This document shows positions 51,666 to 63,119 of a stretch of 64,000 bases of DNA, one piece after another; positions within the stretch are counted from its first letter, which is position 1; each line of letters begins with the position of its first letter. The translations under genes and the position numbers were made by a program. The DNA is from Tribonema minus (taxonomy: Eukaryota; Sar; Xanthophyceae; Tribonematales; Tribonemataceae). The stretch lies in the NCBI GenBank assembly GCA_017506865.1, contig JAFCMP010000528.1:496001-560000 (forward strand), in the 5' to 3' direction. The notes beneath the pieces were generated by a model, which was given only the letters and a program-made list of their open reading frames with translations, searched no databases and was not told the origin of the DNA.

Positions 51666-54600
51666 ATGGCGGAGAGAGACAGAGCGGGGGCTTTTCTCGG
51701 CTTAGCAAGAGGCTTTCTTAGCTGTGCATTCGTTCTGCTGCACCTATCCGGCTGCTCAAGTGCGCCTTGTGCAGAAGCTCCACAATCTCTGGTGGTCTCT
51801 TCGGCCCGGGAAGCCGCCGAGCTTGCTGATGCTGTCAAGTGCGGTGGCGGTGTGTTTCGCGTAGCCTGGGATGGCGACGTGCAGTTGCCAGCTTCCTCCA
51901 TACACGTGGGGCCGGGCACGCAGATGATCATCGTTGGCAGAGGCGACGCCATTGTCCGCGGGACTGGCAAGCATCGCCTCTTCCAGCTCTTCCGAGGCAG
52001 CAGCCTAAAGCTCGCCGGGCTGCGTCTCACTGGAGGGTACGATGACGTTGGCGGAGCCATCCTTGTGGGGCCGGAGGGCAGTCTGCGCTTGGACAATTGC
52101 ACCTTTGCTGGCAACAAGGCGGCAGAAATGGGCGGGACTCTCGCTTTGGCGGAAGGCGCTTCCGCTGTCATGCTCCACTCTTCTGTGCGGAGAAGCTCTG
52201 CACCACTTGGTGGTATGGCATATGCGTATGAGGGTTCGAGCCTCACACTTTTCAACTCCACCTTGGATAACAGTGGCCTACAAGCAGGTGAGGACGACAT
52301 GCTGAGGCTTGCAGAGCAGCAGCAACAGGCACGACGCACGTTAAGCTAGCTCATGTGTCAGCGGCTGCATTGCGTGCTCGTGTTACGAGGAGACTTGTCA
52401 ATGGTGCGTCAGCATGTGCGCCCACCAACTAGAAGATGTGTTCAATATTTGTACTTGATAGAGGAGGGACCCTTCAGGGCTAAATTGCGGGTCTACGCGC
52501 TACTGATGCATATGGGGCTGCTAATTGTTGTGGTATGCATATGCGTGTGTATCACTGCGACCGTGAACTAATCAATGCGCTGGGGCGTAATTGCCGCTTT
52601 TACTGGACACCCGGGAAGCTGCGAGCTTATTCTGGCGCTACCTCTCCGGCACGTGGGGCGTTGTTGCTGCCCAGGAATTGCCTGACCGCGTGAAGCATAT
52701 ACTGGCACTTGGGGTGTAATAGTCATGCCTGGAATCATGTGGTTACTCAATTTTGTTCTGAGCTCAGGATCTTGTGGATATCCCATGTTGAACATGGACT
52801 TGAACATTAACCTCAAATGTGAACTTCTACCAGGAAGCTGAGTTCAACTCCACATTGAAGTTTCAAAAGTGCTCAGTGCTCACAATGCAACTTGAACAAC
52901 TTCAACTGTGGTGCAATCTCATAACCTCAACATCATGTTCAAATGCACCAGCGAAATTCAATGCTGGCAGGGTGAACCCTGCGGTTCAATCAGACTTTGC
53001 CCAAGTGCTCTGATGCTGGGGCCCGTTTTCCCAAATCAGGTCTGGTTTTCGCAATTCGAACCAAGTCACCATCATATGCTGTCAATCAGAAATTACTTTG
53101 TGCAAAGGTAAGCTTTCGCGATGAGATGACGACTTGCTGACATCACAGTCTCATAGGAGTATTTCGTCCCAGCATTGGCACTTGCAAGTTGCACAACGAC
53201 ACAGCGCTTGCTGACAAGCTTCAACTGACCGGATCCAAACACGTGTGTTCTGATGCACCCATGCCACCTCACAGATGCACGCAACACACTAAGTACATGG
53301 CCACGAAACGGAGGCGCCATTTACCTGTCCAGTCAGTCCTCGTTGAGCATGCAGCAGGCAACAATCGCTGACTGCACCGCGTCTTGGGACGGCGGAGCAG
53401 TGTACGCAGCGGCAACTTCTTCCATCAGTGCGTCCAATTGTTCATTCCACAAGAACAGAGCAACTGCGGGGGACGGCGGGGGGCTGTACTCATCCGGCAC
53501 CGTCTCGCTGACAGAGTGTCAGGCCATCGCGAACTTTGCTGGTGCGTCCGGCGGTTTCATGCACCTTGCCCCTGGCGCCAGCACATCCATGCGCAGCGTG
53601 CACATGTCCAGGAACACAGCCAAAGACAAAGGAGGCGCAATACATGCCTGGTTGCCGCACCGGCTCAGGATCGGTGCCAGCAACGTGACAAGCAATGGTG
53701 CTGCTGTTGGCGGCGGCCTGTTTGCACAACTCTGTAACAATGTTGCTTATGGCTTAGAACCCGATCCTCAGACTCTAGTTTTTGTGGACCAGCAGACGAC
53801 GTTCGACAGCAATACAGCAGAGTGCTGCTACGTAGCAGTAATGCTTCATGCCAACGTTCATATGACATCTGGATCGTATGATGTTGGCGGCCAAGAAACG
53901 CAATCCTGCACAGATGTGCATGTGGTTGCCGAAACAGGGTACAACACGGCATGCTGTTCTCGCGACGAGTATGCAACCAACTTGGACGGAGACCCACATT
54001 GTGAAGCATGCAGTGAGTTGCAGGGCCTATCCTGTGGCAATACACCTGACAACTCTGTGGCCACGCTGCAGCTCAACCCCGGCTGGTGGCGCAGAGGTGG
54101 CTCTCAGACCAAGGCGCAGCGCTGCATGAACGAGAAAGCCTGCAAAGGGGACAGCCCGATCACAGCAGCTGCAGGCAGTGAGGTGGCGACAGCATCGAGT
54201 TCATCGACATCATTGGTGGGGACAGCATCGACTTCATCAACATCGTTTGTGGCGACCACATCGACTTCATCGACGTCGTTATCAGCGCTACGTGATACCG
54301 CCAAATCGGATGCTGTTTGCGAAGTTGGATACCGAGGTCCATGTAAGTTTGCCCGCCGCATTCACTCACCATCTGACTGCGTTGATGCGAGTGGTTTATG
54401 TATGTCCTTGAAGGGTCAAGGCAGACTTGCCTTGAGCATTGTTCACTATCATGGCAACCATAGGTGCCATCCACACAGCATTACCACATCAGGTACCATG
54501 ATTCATGAATTAATGTGCAACAGTGCGCAAAAGTCTAAGAGAGGGCTAAATTAAACCTCATCTAGCGCGGAGTTTTGTGCTTGTTGAATACCCAATGCAG

Positions 54601-57600
54601 AGTTGTAAGTACTGTAACCGTGACGTAGCTTCATGTGACTGCCTCTTGCTTTACTGATAGCTGTAGCCAAAGTGGAAGTCCTCTTTTCTTTGATGGTACA
54701 ATGCACAAATTTAACAAGCGTCACAATCAGCAAGATGGCTCAGCCAATTTAGGAAAAGCTGGCCTTCAATTGAATTTAATTCACGTTGCTGTGGCTGTGA
54801 GTGTGAGGGAGGGTACATGTCAGACATTGGCTACCTGGCTGAGCAAGTCTGACCGAGTATGCGCTCATTGTAAGCATATATATACTACATATATAGAGAA
54901 GTACGAGTTTTGGTACAAATTGGAGGTGCCGTCTTACAGCTTAAGGAGTCAAGTTCAACGCTCATCAAAGCCAAATTTTCAGCACTTCCTGTGCTGAGAA
55001 ACAAATCGCCAAGAAAGCCTTACGTAAGACATTAGGGACCAGCCTGACGTCTGACAATTGTCATGATGAGTGGGGAGACTCTGAGAAAGATGCGCATGTG
55101 TGGCAACTGACCACCTGATTGAGGGTATTTTAAAGTCTGATCACTGACAGGTAGTGCACTTCCCTTTTGGTACATTTGGAAGTGCCCAGCACCTGTCCTG
55201 AGAGCAGCGTGGCGCTTGTTGTAACCCTGAGCAACTATAGTATATATGCTGGGCCAGGCTCTTAGTCTAGTAGTATTGCATTCTTTCTGAAAACTGCAAG
55301 GTTGCATGGACCTCTTGACTCAATCGGACGGACTCATGGCAGTTGAATGACAAGCATGCAGGCAAACCGGAGAATGCAGAATCCAGCTGTCAGTCCAGCA
55401 CGCTGATGTAGTGTAGCTGGCGGGTGATAGTGTCCTGATGTTTGATGATAGTATCATGATACCCATACACTTGAAAATCGCTACATCACTTAACGATTTT
55501 TTTATTCATGAAGTGTCTATTTTCAAAGTTAAACCACAGCAACACGAACAAGTGGGATGCAGCTGCTAGTACATACTTCGAAGTATGTCTGTGTACCGCT
55601 CATGGCAATAGCATGCGTTCAAGTTGGCTTGTTAATTCAAGACCAGTATCCCTTCGTGTCACCATTATCGCATGTGAAGCATCTGATTGAGCTGCTGCTG
55701 TGTTTCAAACTTAAGGCGCCAATATTGGCCTGTGTACCAGTCTTGTACGTCTTGAGCGCGTGCCAGCTCAGCATCATGTCTGTCAGGGTACCGCTCAATG
55801 ACATGGCAATAGCATGCGTTCAAGTTGGCTTGTTAATTCAAGACCAGTATTCCTTCGTGTCACCATTATCGTTTGTGAAGCATCTGATTGAGCTGCTGCT
55901 GTGTTTCAAACTTAGGTCGCCAATATTGGCCTGTGTACCAGTCTTGTACGTCTTGAGCGCGTGCCAGCTCAGCATCAATGTGCTTGTACATATATTTTTT
56001 GCAGTATTTAGGTGATTACACGTTTAACGGCTTCAACAAACATCAGAACGGACACCCTCAGGCTGTAAGGTAGGCTTAAGCGTCCGCATCGCTGCTGTGC
56101 ACACTGTCATAAAACCTGACACTGCAGATGAGTGTTATGCGCCCATCAATTGTCAGGGGTCAAGTTGGGGTTGAACGTATGTTGCATGTCACATCTGTAA
56201 CGCTTTGTTTGTTATCACATACACTTTTAAGTACATGTTTACTCCGTTGTAAGAAGGCGAGAGGCAATGTGTGTTGTCTGCTTCTTCATGTCGAGCACTT
56301 CAGCCTAAATTAGCACGCTTGGCGCTACTCTTTGGAATCCGATGACATGACGCACCGTATTTTCACCGCGCTCATGCCAAGAGCTGGTGTCCGTCTGAAT
56401 AATGCCAAAGCCTTGTCCACACAAATTCTTGACCCACTTGCGCTCGGATGGCGGATGAGCTTCAAGTTGCCACCGGAATCTACATGCAGCAGTGGACTTC
56501 AGCATAGCACTCTGACGATTTGACCACAGAGTATCAAAACGAATAAAAATACTACCACTACCGTAGTGACTGCAACACTGTCTGACAGTCACTGTGCCTA
56601 CTTCAAAGTTTGCTTGGCAATGCAATGCTTGAGTTGTTGCAGCGCACAGTTGTTGCAGGTTGCGGCAGTGCCAAGTTGCGCTTGTTAAAGTCAGTGCCCA
56701 TTGGGAGGCTCAATTAGACGGGTGCACTCATCCGCATCATATGGCCGCAGGCTGCTATGAGTCAGCTACACCTGTACCAATCTGCGCTCAGGCTGCTGAC
56801 TCAGAGTTCCACGAATCATTTCAGCATATCCGTGAGCTGGCCTGCGAGCACCACTTGATACTGCTTGAAAGCATGATTCAGAAGTAGCAGGCATGTAAGC
56901 CCATACAAGAAAACACACGACCCCAACTAGTATTGGGCTGCCAGCGTGCCATCTGACGACGTGGTGCCTCTACTGCCTCGCTGCTACAGATTGCGCGGTA
57001 TGCGCGGAGGACTATGCCCCTGGCCTTGTGGCGTACACGTGCCACAGCTGCTCAAGCGGGTCCGCTGCAGCTACAGGTGCTGTTGCCTGTATCGTCATCG
57101 TGGTGCTACTGGTAGTATGCTACATAGTTGGCGCCTACCTTCTCGACATTGGCGAGGTTGCGGACGCCACAGGCACGTGTTGCAGTGCTTGCAAGGCGAT
57201 CGGCACCACGCAGCTGGGCACGCTGGTGCGCCGCATCCCATTTGCCGTGCTGCGCAGCGCATACGTACTGCTCACCATACTGGTACAGTCCGTGTCGCTG
57301 TCTGGGCTACACCTGCCCAGCCTATACAGCGACTTCCTCCAATTTCTCAACCTCATCAGCCTGGACCTGGGTGTGCTTATGTCACCAGGCTGTCTGATCA
57401 GGCTTGATTTCTACGACAAGCTGCTGATCACCACCCTTGCACCGCTGGCGGGCCTGCTGGTATTGTGCGCCATGTACGCATGGAGTCGGCGGCGCCTGCG
57501 GCATGCATGCGCAGCCGGTGTCCATACATCAGGGCCGTCTGCTTTCGTGCTGCACAGCAGCAACTTCAGCGAGCGCGTGGATGTCCTGTTCTGCCGTTAC

Positions 57601-60600
57601 CAGCTGGTGGTGCTGGTGTGCTGCTTTCTTATATTGCCACCAACCAGGTGAGTAGTTGTTCAGTCATTAGTGGAAAATCTTTCGAGATGACTGATTACAA
57701 CATGGTGGCAATGAAGGTCCATGTCAAGTTGTTAAAACATCGAGGGCAACGCCATGTTGCAAGCTGGAAGCTGATGTCCCGTAAGTGTTTTGTATAATTC
57801 ACTCTTGAGAACACTGTAAGCTGTACAGAAAGATAGTTGACAGTGCCAGACCTCCATGGCCTGATGCAGATCACACTTGCCAATATCGAAAGGACCATGA
57901 ATCCTGACCCTGCATGCATCAATCGTATGCTTAAGGCTGATTGCAGCGCCTTGAATTTTTGCACTGTGCGGTGAGAAGCAAGTACTTGAGCACTACTCCG
58001 GTGAATCTGAAGATTTCATGAGTACATGAGTATTACTCCCGTTCAATGAGTTGCCGCTAAAATCAAAAAATTAACACGAGAACTAGCGCACAGAGAGCGA
58101 CCCCTTCCTTCACCTGCCGTCAGTTACATGGCAGGTCTCTACTAATCTTACAATCAAAATTGACACCAGTACGAGTACTGTACAGGTGTAATGGACGAAG
58201 ACTCAAGTAGTCCACAAGTCCCACAAGCAAAGGGATCAAGAGTGCTCAACAGAAACCTTGTTCTAGCAATCTTGAATGCATGTGAACTTGCTGAAGCACA
58301 ATCACCATGAATCTACATGAGTACATGAGCTGTACTCTGTACACTTTGATAAAATGTACTCCTTATCTTGCACGAGTAGCACTCATACTCCCTACTCCTT
58401 GAAAGTACTCGCACTCGTCCCGACTGCAATTCTTCACAGCGTCCTTACTGCATTGTACAAGCTGCGACCCCAGCGGCCGTCTCCTGAACGGCAAACCATT
58501 GGTTAACTTAAAGTTATGTGTGCTTGCTCAGCCTGGTGCAGGCACAGCTTTATGGCAGATTCTGAACCTTAATGGCTGGTGCTTTGATGGCAATTGGTGC
58601 TTTGATAGTGACCGCTGCAGCTGAGAATGTATTTGGCTGTCCACAAGCAGCTGCTAAACTCCAAGGCACAGGACCTGCCGGTGAATCAGAAATACCAGTG
58701 CCCAGCATCAAGCCACTGTGTCCAAGTCTGTTTGAACCATTTCAGCGTTCGTTGCTGCAATTGACATGTTATGGAGGTTATATGGTGAAGGTACATTGGT
58801 CTTGAAGTTGGCTAAGCTTCCAAGACGCGCTTGAACTTTTCAAAGTTCACTTTGGTATACAACTTACCTTCTTGGCCAAAGTTCACAAGTGAGGTTTGAT
58901 GTTCAAGTCCAAATGCAGCATGGTATACCACTAGAATCTGAGCAACAATAAATGAGCTTCTTTGTCATGTTTGATTCAGTTTCATATAGGCATGACTATC
59001 GAGTCCATACAAACACCATTGGAAGGGTTGAACTCCACAGCTGTGGCCACCAGGTAATGTTTCAAAAGCAGGTCCTCTTGTTGCAATTCAGACATCGCTC
59101 TATGATGCAAGAAGCAAGCATCAAGCTTCTGTGATATACAGGGGGGGTCACGATATAAGAGCGCTCGATATAAGAGCGGTCACTGTATAAGAGCGGTCTG
59201 ACGGCTGAACACGGATCTGGTCGATATAAGAGCTATTGGTGCTGCCGCGGCAGACCGCTCTCATATCGTGCCCACCTACCACTTGCCGCCTCACGAACGA
59301 TGCCTGAGCAGCGGCTTTTGCGTGATATTCAACAACGCTCAAGTGCATATCAAGCGGTCACAGCATATATAGCGCATGGTGCGGTTGCTTTCCGGCTTAA
59401 TTCATAGCCAACTTCAACTGTTGGCACGCTAACCCTGGATATGTACCCCAAACCCTAGGTCTAGGGCTAGGGTTAGCTTAGGGTTAGCACTAACTCTAGT
59501 TAAGCACAAAGGACGATATAGGAGCGGTCACAGTATAAGAGCGGTGAGGCTGGCGGGACGGACCCGCTCTTATATCGTGACCCCCCCTGTATTGTCAAGC
59601 TCATTCCACTGGTGTAAAATATACATACACGTATTGTATCATTTTTGTGCGACAAAGCAATCACTTGTGCGACAAAGCAATCACTGGCAGTCACCGTGGT
59701 CCGATGCTCGTGCTTCTTGCTGCCTGCGTGCTGCAGCACCACCATCCTCTCCACATTTTCATGTGACTTGGGGTTTGCGATCAACGATATGGGCAAAGTA
59801 GCGACAATAACGGCGGCAGAACTCCCTTATGTCGCTGGGTTTCTGCGCGCGGATTACAACACTCGATGCAACGCCGTCGAAGGTCCCTGGCGCGGCTATG
59901 CCATTTATGCCAGCTTTATGACCCTGGTTTATCCCATCGGTATCCCTCTGGCTTTCTGGGTCCTGCTTTGGCGTCAGCGCCGCGACATCATGTGCACCAC
60001 AACGGCGCAGGCTGCAGACAACAATGCACGTGTGCACAGCACGGCATTTTTGTGGAAGCAATATCGGCCAGAAGTATGGTGGTGAGTCCTTCTCACCACA
60101 TGTCCTTTAGCCGTTGTGCAGAAAGCAATCTGTCTGCGTTGCTTGTAGTCTTTGCCATTGAGCTGCCGATGCCACGGCATATGATGCTGCAATATTGACG
60201 TGATTTGATGGTGCTGATACCTATCCAATATGCGAGTCGCTTCGTTGTACTTCAAAGTAGCCTGTGATATTGGGTAGCGCTCCAGTCCATGTCACCTTTC
60301 ACGCTTCGTTACTTCATGTTTGCAATCTACACCGCTGTTGAGTGGCATAGCTTTTGCGAGTGTCATTTCCAGGGCCGTTTTGCCCTGCAATATGCATCTG
60401 AGGACATTCGAAGAGTATACTTGAAGTATACTGTTTTAGTACTATCACGTTGAATTTTGAAAGGTTGCGAGGCACCACTCAGTCTGGCAGGTTTCAGTGA
60501 CTTTAAAGCCATGAAAATGCACAATGCGGGCTTTCAATGGGGTCTGATGCAGGTGAACTTCATATGCAAGAGATAGTCCTGTGGCTCAGCAGGCATATAT

Positions 60601-61675
60601 AAATTGCATCTGTTGAAAAGGCCGGAAATGATGATTGGGCGCGTACTTCCAAGCTGATACGATGCCATCCGCCACCTTTTGTAAAGTTTAAAAAACCACT
60701 ATGCTTTGAAGTATGCAACATAAGTACGCTTTTTAAAGCTTTTGCGGGCAATTCACATTGGGCACCCCCGTGCATCTGTTGCAGTTACGCAGGCAGCGCT
60801 GCTTATAAGCGGTGGCATGCAAGCGACGGCCAGCGTGTGGTGCCGAAAGCTGTTTCTTGATTTGTTGATGGCTATGGCACATGTCCCAATTCTGTACGTC
60901 ACAGCACCAGCAAGAGTGCTGTAGCACACCATTCCAAGGCTGGGTACACGGCATTCAAGGTGCTCCAGGTCATGACTGCATTTGATAACACATCCCCTAC
61001 TCAACAATGTTGTGGCTTCAATGTCATTGGCTTTGAGCGCTTTGGCCATCATTACGCTGACTGTGCCCGCTTGCTGATTGCTGCCACAGGTGGGAAGTGG
61101 CCGAATGCGTCCGCCGGCTGTTAATGATCAGCGTCGTAGGCGTATTTTCACAAACACCTGCGGTTGGTGTGGGGAAAGCTGCCCTTCCCTGCACCCTCAC
61201 TGTGTTGAATATGGTGGCTGTGGGCCTTGCGATGCCACACAAGGAGCGCTGGGAGCTGCGCCACTACTGGCTGGGGTGCTGGATCCTCTTCGGCACCTAC
61301 TTTTCTTCTCTGATGATGGAGGTATACTACGGCATGAACAAGGCGACAGAGACCGCGCTGAGTGCAGTGCTCATTGCCCTCAACGTCCTGTTGCTGATTG
61401 CCACAGCGTATCAGGTCTTCCTGACTTTCAAACAGACGCAGGCGGAGGGTGGGGCAAGGCAGAACTCTTTTTACGGCCTTCGCCAATCTCACGCGCTGCC
61501 CACATCTGTCAGTGATACTAGTAGCCTCGCACCAGCCTCATCGCGCATTGAGCTGGAGATGGCCATTGGAGAGGAACAAAGTGAGGGCGAGCTGTCACCC
61601 AGTACGCCTATAGCGCTTAGCCGGCTGCCTGCACCAGCTTTCGATCCACCATTGCGACACAGGGTTAGCCGATGA
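51666..61675 (+). CDS. Pmp-repeat multi-pass membrane protein, five exons, 1,092 aa
   Basis: Exons: 51666-52287, 53275-54342, 56990-57647, 59737-60081, 61090-61675 (3,279 bp; phases match). A signal peptide (GLARGFLSCAFVLLHLSGCS) is followed by a beta-helix region built of polymorphic-outer-membrane-protein repeats with GGAI/GGAVY and N(C/S)xFxxN motifs (DDVGGAILVG, LRLDNCTFAGNKA, NGGAIYLSSQS, DGGAVYAAATS, NCSFHKNRA). A Cys-rich EGF-like junction follows (CEVGYRGPYCAVCAEDYAPG), interrupted by a Thr/Ser linker of TSSTS units. At least five membrane helices come next (VACIVIVVLLVVCYIVGAYL; LVVLVCCFLILPPT; FMTLVYPIGIPLAFWVLL; RRLLMISVVGVF; ALSAVLIALNVLLLIATAY). The exon 2-3 junction makes GYRGPYC and exon 4-5 makes VWWWEV, both typical of the family and good evidence for the joins. 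Such proteins are common in stramenopiles and may be surface receptors or channels; function is unknown. Confidence 0.8.
55588..55980 (+). repeat. Recent tandem duplication, period 201 bp
   Basis: CATGGCAATAGCATGCGTTC (55601) recurs at 55802, and the copies stay nearly identical for about 180 bp to GTGCCAGCTCAGCATCA. Only a few substitutions are seen (TATCCCTTCG/TATTCCTTCG, TCGCATG/TCGTTTG). It lies in intron 2 of the Pmp gene and yields two similar shadow ORFs. Confidence 0.9.
57960..58440. repeat. Possible degraded DNA element rich in GTACTC words
   Basis: The interval has GAGTACATGAGTATTACTCC near its left part and GAATCTACATGAGTACATGA..TACTCCTTGAAAGTACTCGC..CTCGTCCCGACTGCA on the right. 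The left edge (AAGTACTTGAGCACTACTCC) is a rough inverse of the right. A worn MITE is possible; clean ends were not found. Confidence 0.3.
59139..59589. mobile_element. 451-bp MITE, pogo/Tigger-like, in intron 3 of the Pmp gene
   Basis: It is flanked by TA on both sides (59137-59138 and 59590-59591). Terminal inverted repeats of 25 bp are perfect: they begin CAGGGGGGGTCACGATATAA and end GAGCG on the left, mirrored at the right end (59565-59589). CAG termini with GATATAA words and TA target duplication are typical of pogo/Tigger-type Tc1-mariner elements. Extra copies of (C/T)GATATAAGAGCGGTC and GTATAAGAGCGGT lie inside both ends. The core holds a degenerate TTAGGG tract (about 59442-59500). 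There is no transposase ORF, so it is non-autonomous. The intact TIRs suggest recent insertion. Confidence 0.9.
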
Positions 61676-62178
61676 TCTTTGCTGTTGCCACATTTGTTGT
61701 TTGGCTTTGTTGGTGGTAATTATACTTCATCGTTCTTGTTTGAAGCACATTTTCTCTTTTCTTTGCACTTCAAGTTTACCGCAACACAATGTGGCTGCTC
61801 AAGTTGCTGCTGCGAATGATCGCGGATGAATGCATGCATGTGTGTGAGTTTCAACAAACCCATTGTTTATGGGTCGTGAAACAGCATACTACTATAGTGT
61901 ACATTGCATGTTCATCAATTGCTGATGGTCCGCAGCTTCTTTCGGCCAGGCAGAAGAGATGCTCTGAGTGAAACATGTTTTCGTTCAATGATCAGGATGG
62001 CAGCAACGCTCAGCTGCACTTTATATCACCTGCGCCTGCCTCTGAGTCTGCAGAAACACCTTCACATGCTCGTGCTGCATCACATTAAACCGAATCACTG
62101 CATGCGCAACTTTGAGGCTGCAAACACTGACGGCTCCTGCCCCAGAAGCGTTTTGCCATTGTAAGGGTCAGTGCATGC

Positions 62179-62949
62179 TGTGCGCCCAGGTGTTGTCGAT
62201 GCAACGCATCTCGGTACCTGTACGACATTCCAATGTGGGAACTGGGGTGCGCCAGTCTCCTGTGTGTGTGTATGCCGTGTGTGTAGCTACCAGTCGCTGT
62301 TGACTACCTGACCCGCTCCTACCTCGACCCAGCAATGACTGTCGGACCCGTGTGCCGTGAGAAAGGGTGTGCCCCCTAACTCCCATAATAACCCAAGTAG
62401 GCCACCATGGTTGGCAAGTACAAGCAGAGCAAGGCGCTCCGGCTTTTAGCATGGTTTTATAGGTGTCGAAGTGATTAGCATGAAGCATCTGCAATGGCAG
62501 AATACGGCATAAAGCCAGTGTGGCAGAATATGGCTAAATAGCCCCCTCTAACCCTAGGGTCGCCTCACAACACACGCCCCCTGCATGGCGCATCCACGCA
62601 CAAGTGGTAAGCCATGTACAAGTTTGAGGCGCCCTGGCATCTATCAGCTACACTGTGGCTGCAAAGAACTTGAATACGTGCTGGCTGCACACCCGACATG
62701 ATGGCGCTATGCAGCTACCGCTACAGTACATATGTATGCGCCCCCAACATCATGGTGCTGCGCAGCATCTCCGTTGTATGCGCCCCCGACATGATGGCAC
62801 TGCGCAATTTGTCTCCCCCCCCAGCGCTTGTGTCACACGTGCTGAAAAATTGCGCATGACATTGTGCTAACAAAGCAATAGGGTGGGCGGGTGGGTTTGT
62901 GCGCCCAGGTGTTGTCGATGCAACGCATCTCGGTACCTGTACGACATTC
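62179..62949 (+). repeat. Perfect 52-bp direct repeat flanking ~670 bp
   Basis: TGTGCGCCCAGGTGTTGTCG through ACCTGTACGACATTC is identical at 62179-62230 and 62898-62949. The enclosed segment holds no long ORF. It could be the ends of a small element or a simple segmental duplication. Confidence 0.85.
62690..62830 (+). repeat. Short tandem family (CCCGACATGATGG units)
   Basis: CACCCGACATGATGGCGCTA, GCCCCCAACATCATGGTGCT and GCCCCCGACATGATGGCACT follow one another at about 50-bp spacing, each followed by GCGCAG- or TGCAG-like sequence. Confidence 0.7.
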
Positions 62950-63119
62950 GCCCCCAGACACTACACTGCTGATGCTATCCAAGCAGTGTGGTGTCTAAAG
63001 CGTACAGGCCCAACAATGAACCTGCAAACACGCTACTGTGCACAGCCCAATACAACAATGGGCTGAGCGCTGCCATGTGCAATAGACACAGCTGAAAGCG
63101 CCCCCATGGGCGAAGCTAC

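Larger units (their letters stand above)
61676..63119. other. Intergenic region with direct repeats
   Basis: No exon was recognised. It contains a perfect 52-bp direct repeat 719 bp apart (62179-62230 and 62898-62949) and a short tandem family between the two copies (see separate entries). Confidence 0.5.

Noticed and set aside
52233-52250. GGTTCGAGCC, a B-box-like word
   Set aside because: It is inside the first Pmp exon (YEGSSLTL) with no A box upstream.
51659-52339. 226-codon minus ORF opposite the first Pmp exon
   Set aside because: The plus frame has a signal peptide and beta-helix repeats; the minus frame has no features and would overlap the divergent promoter.
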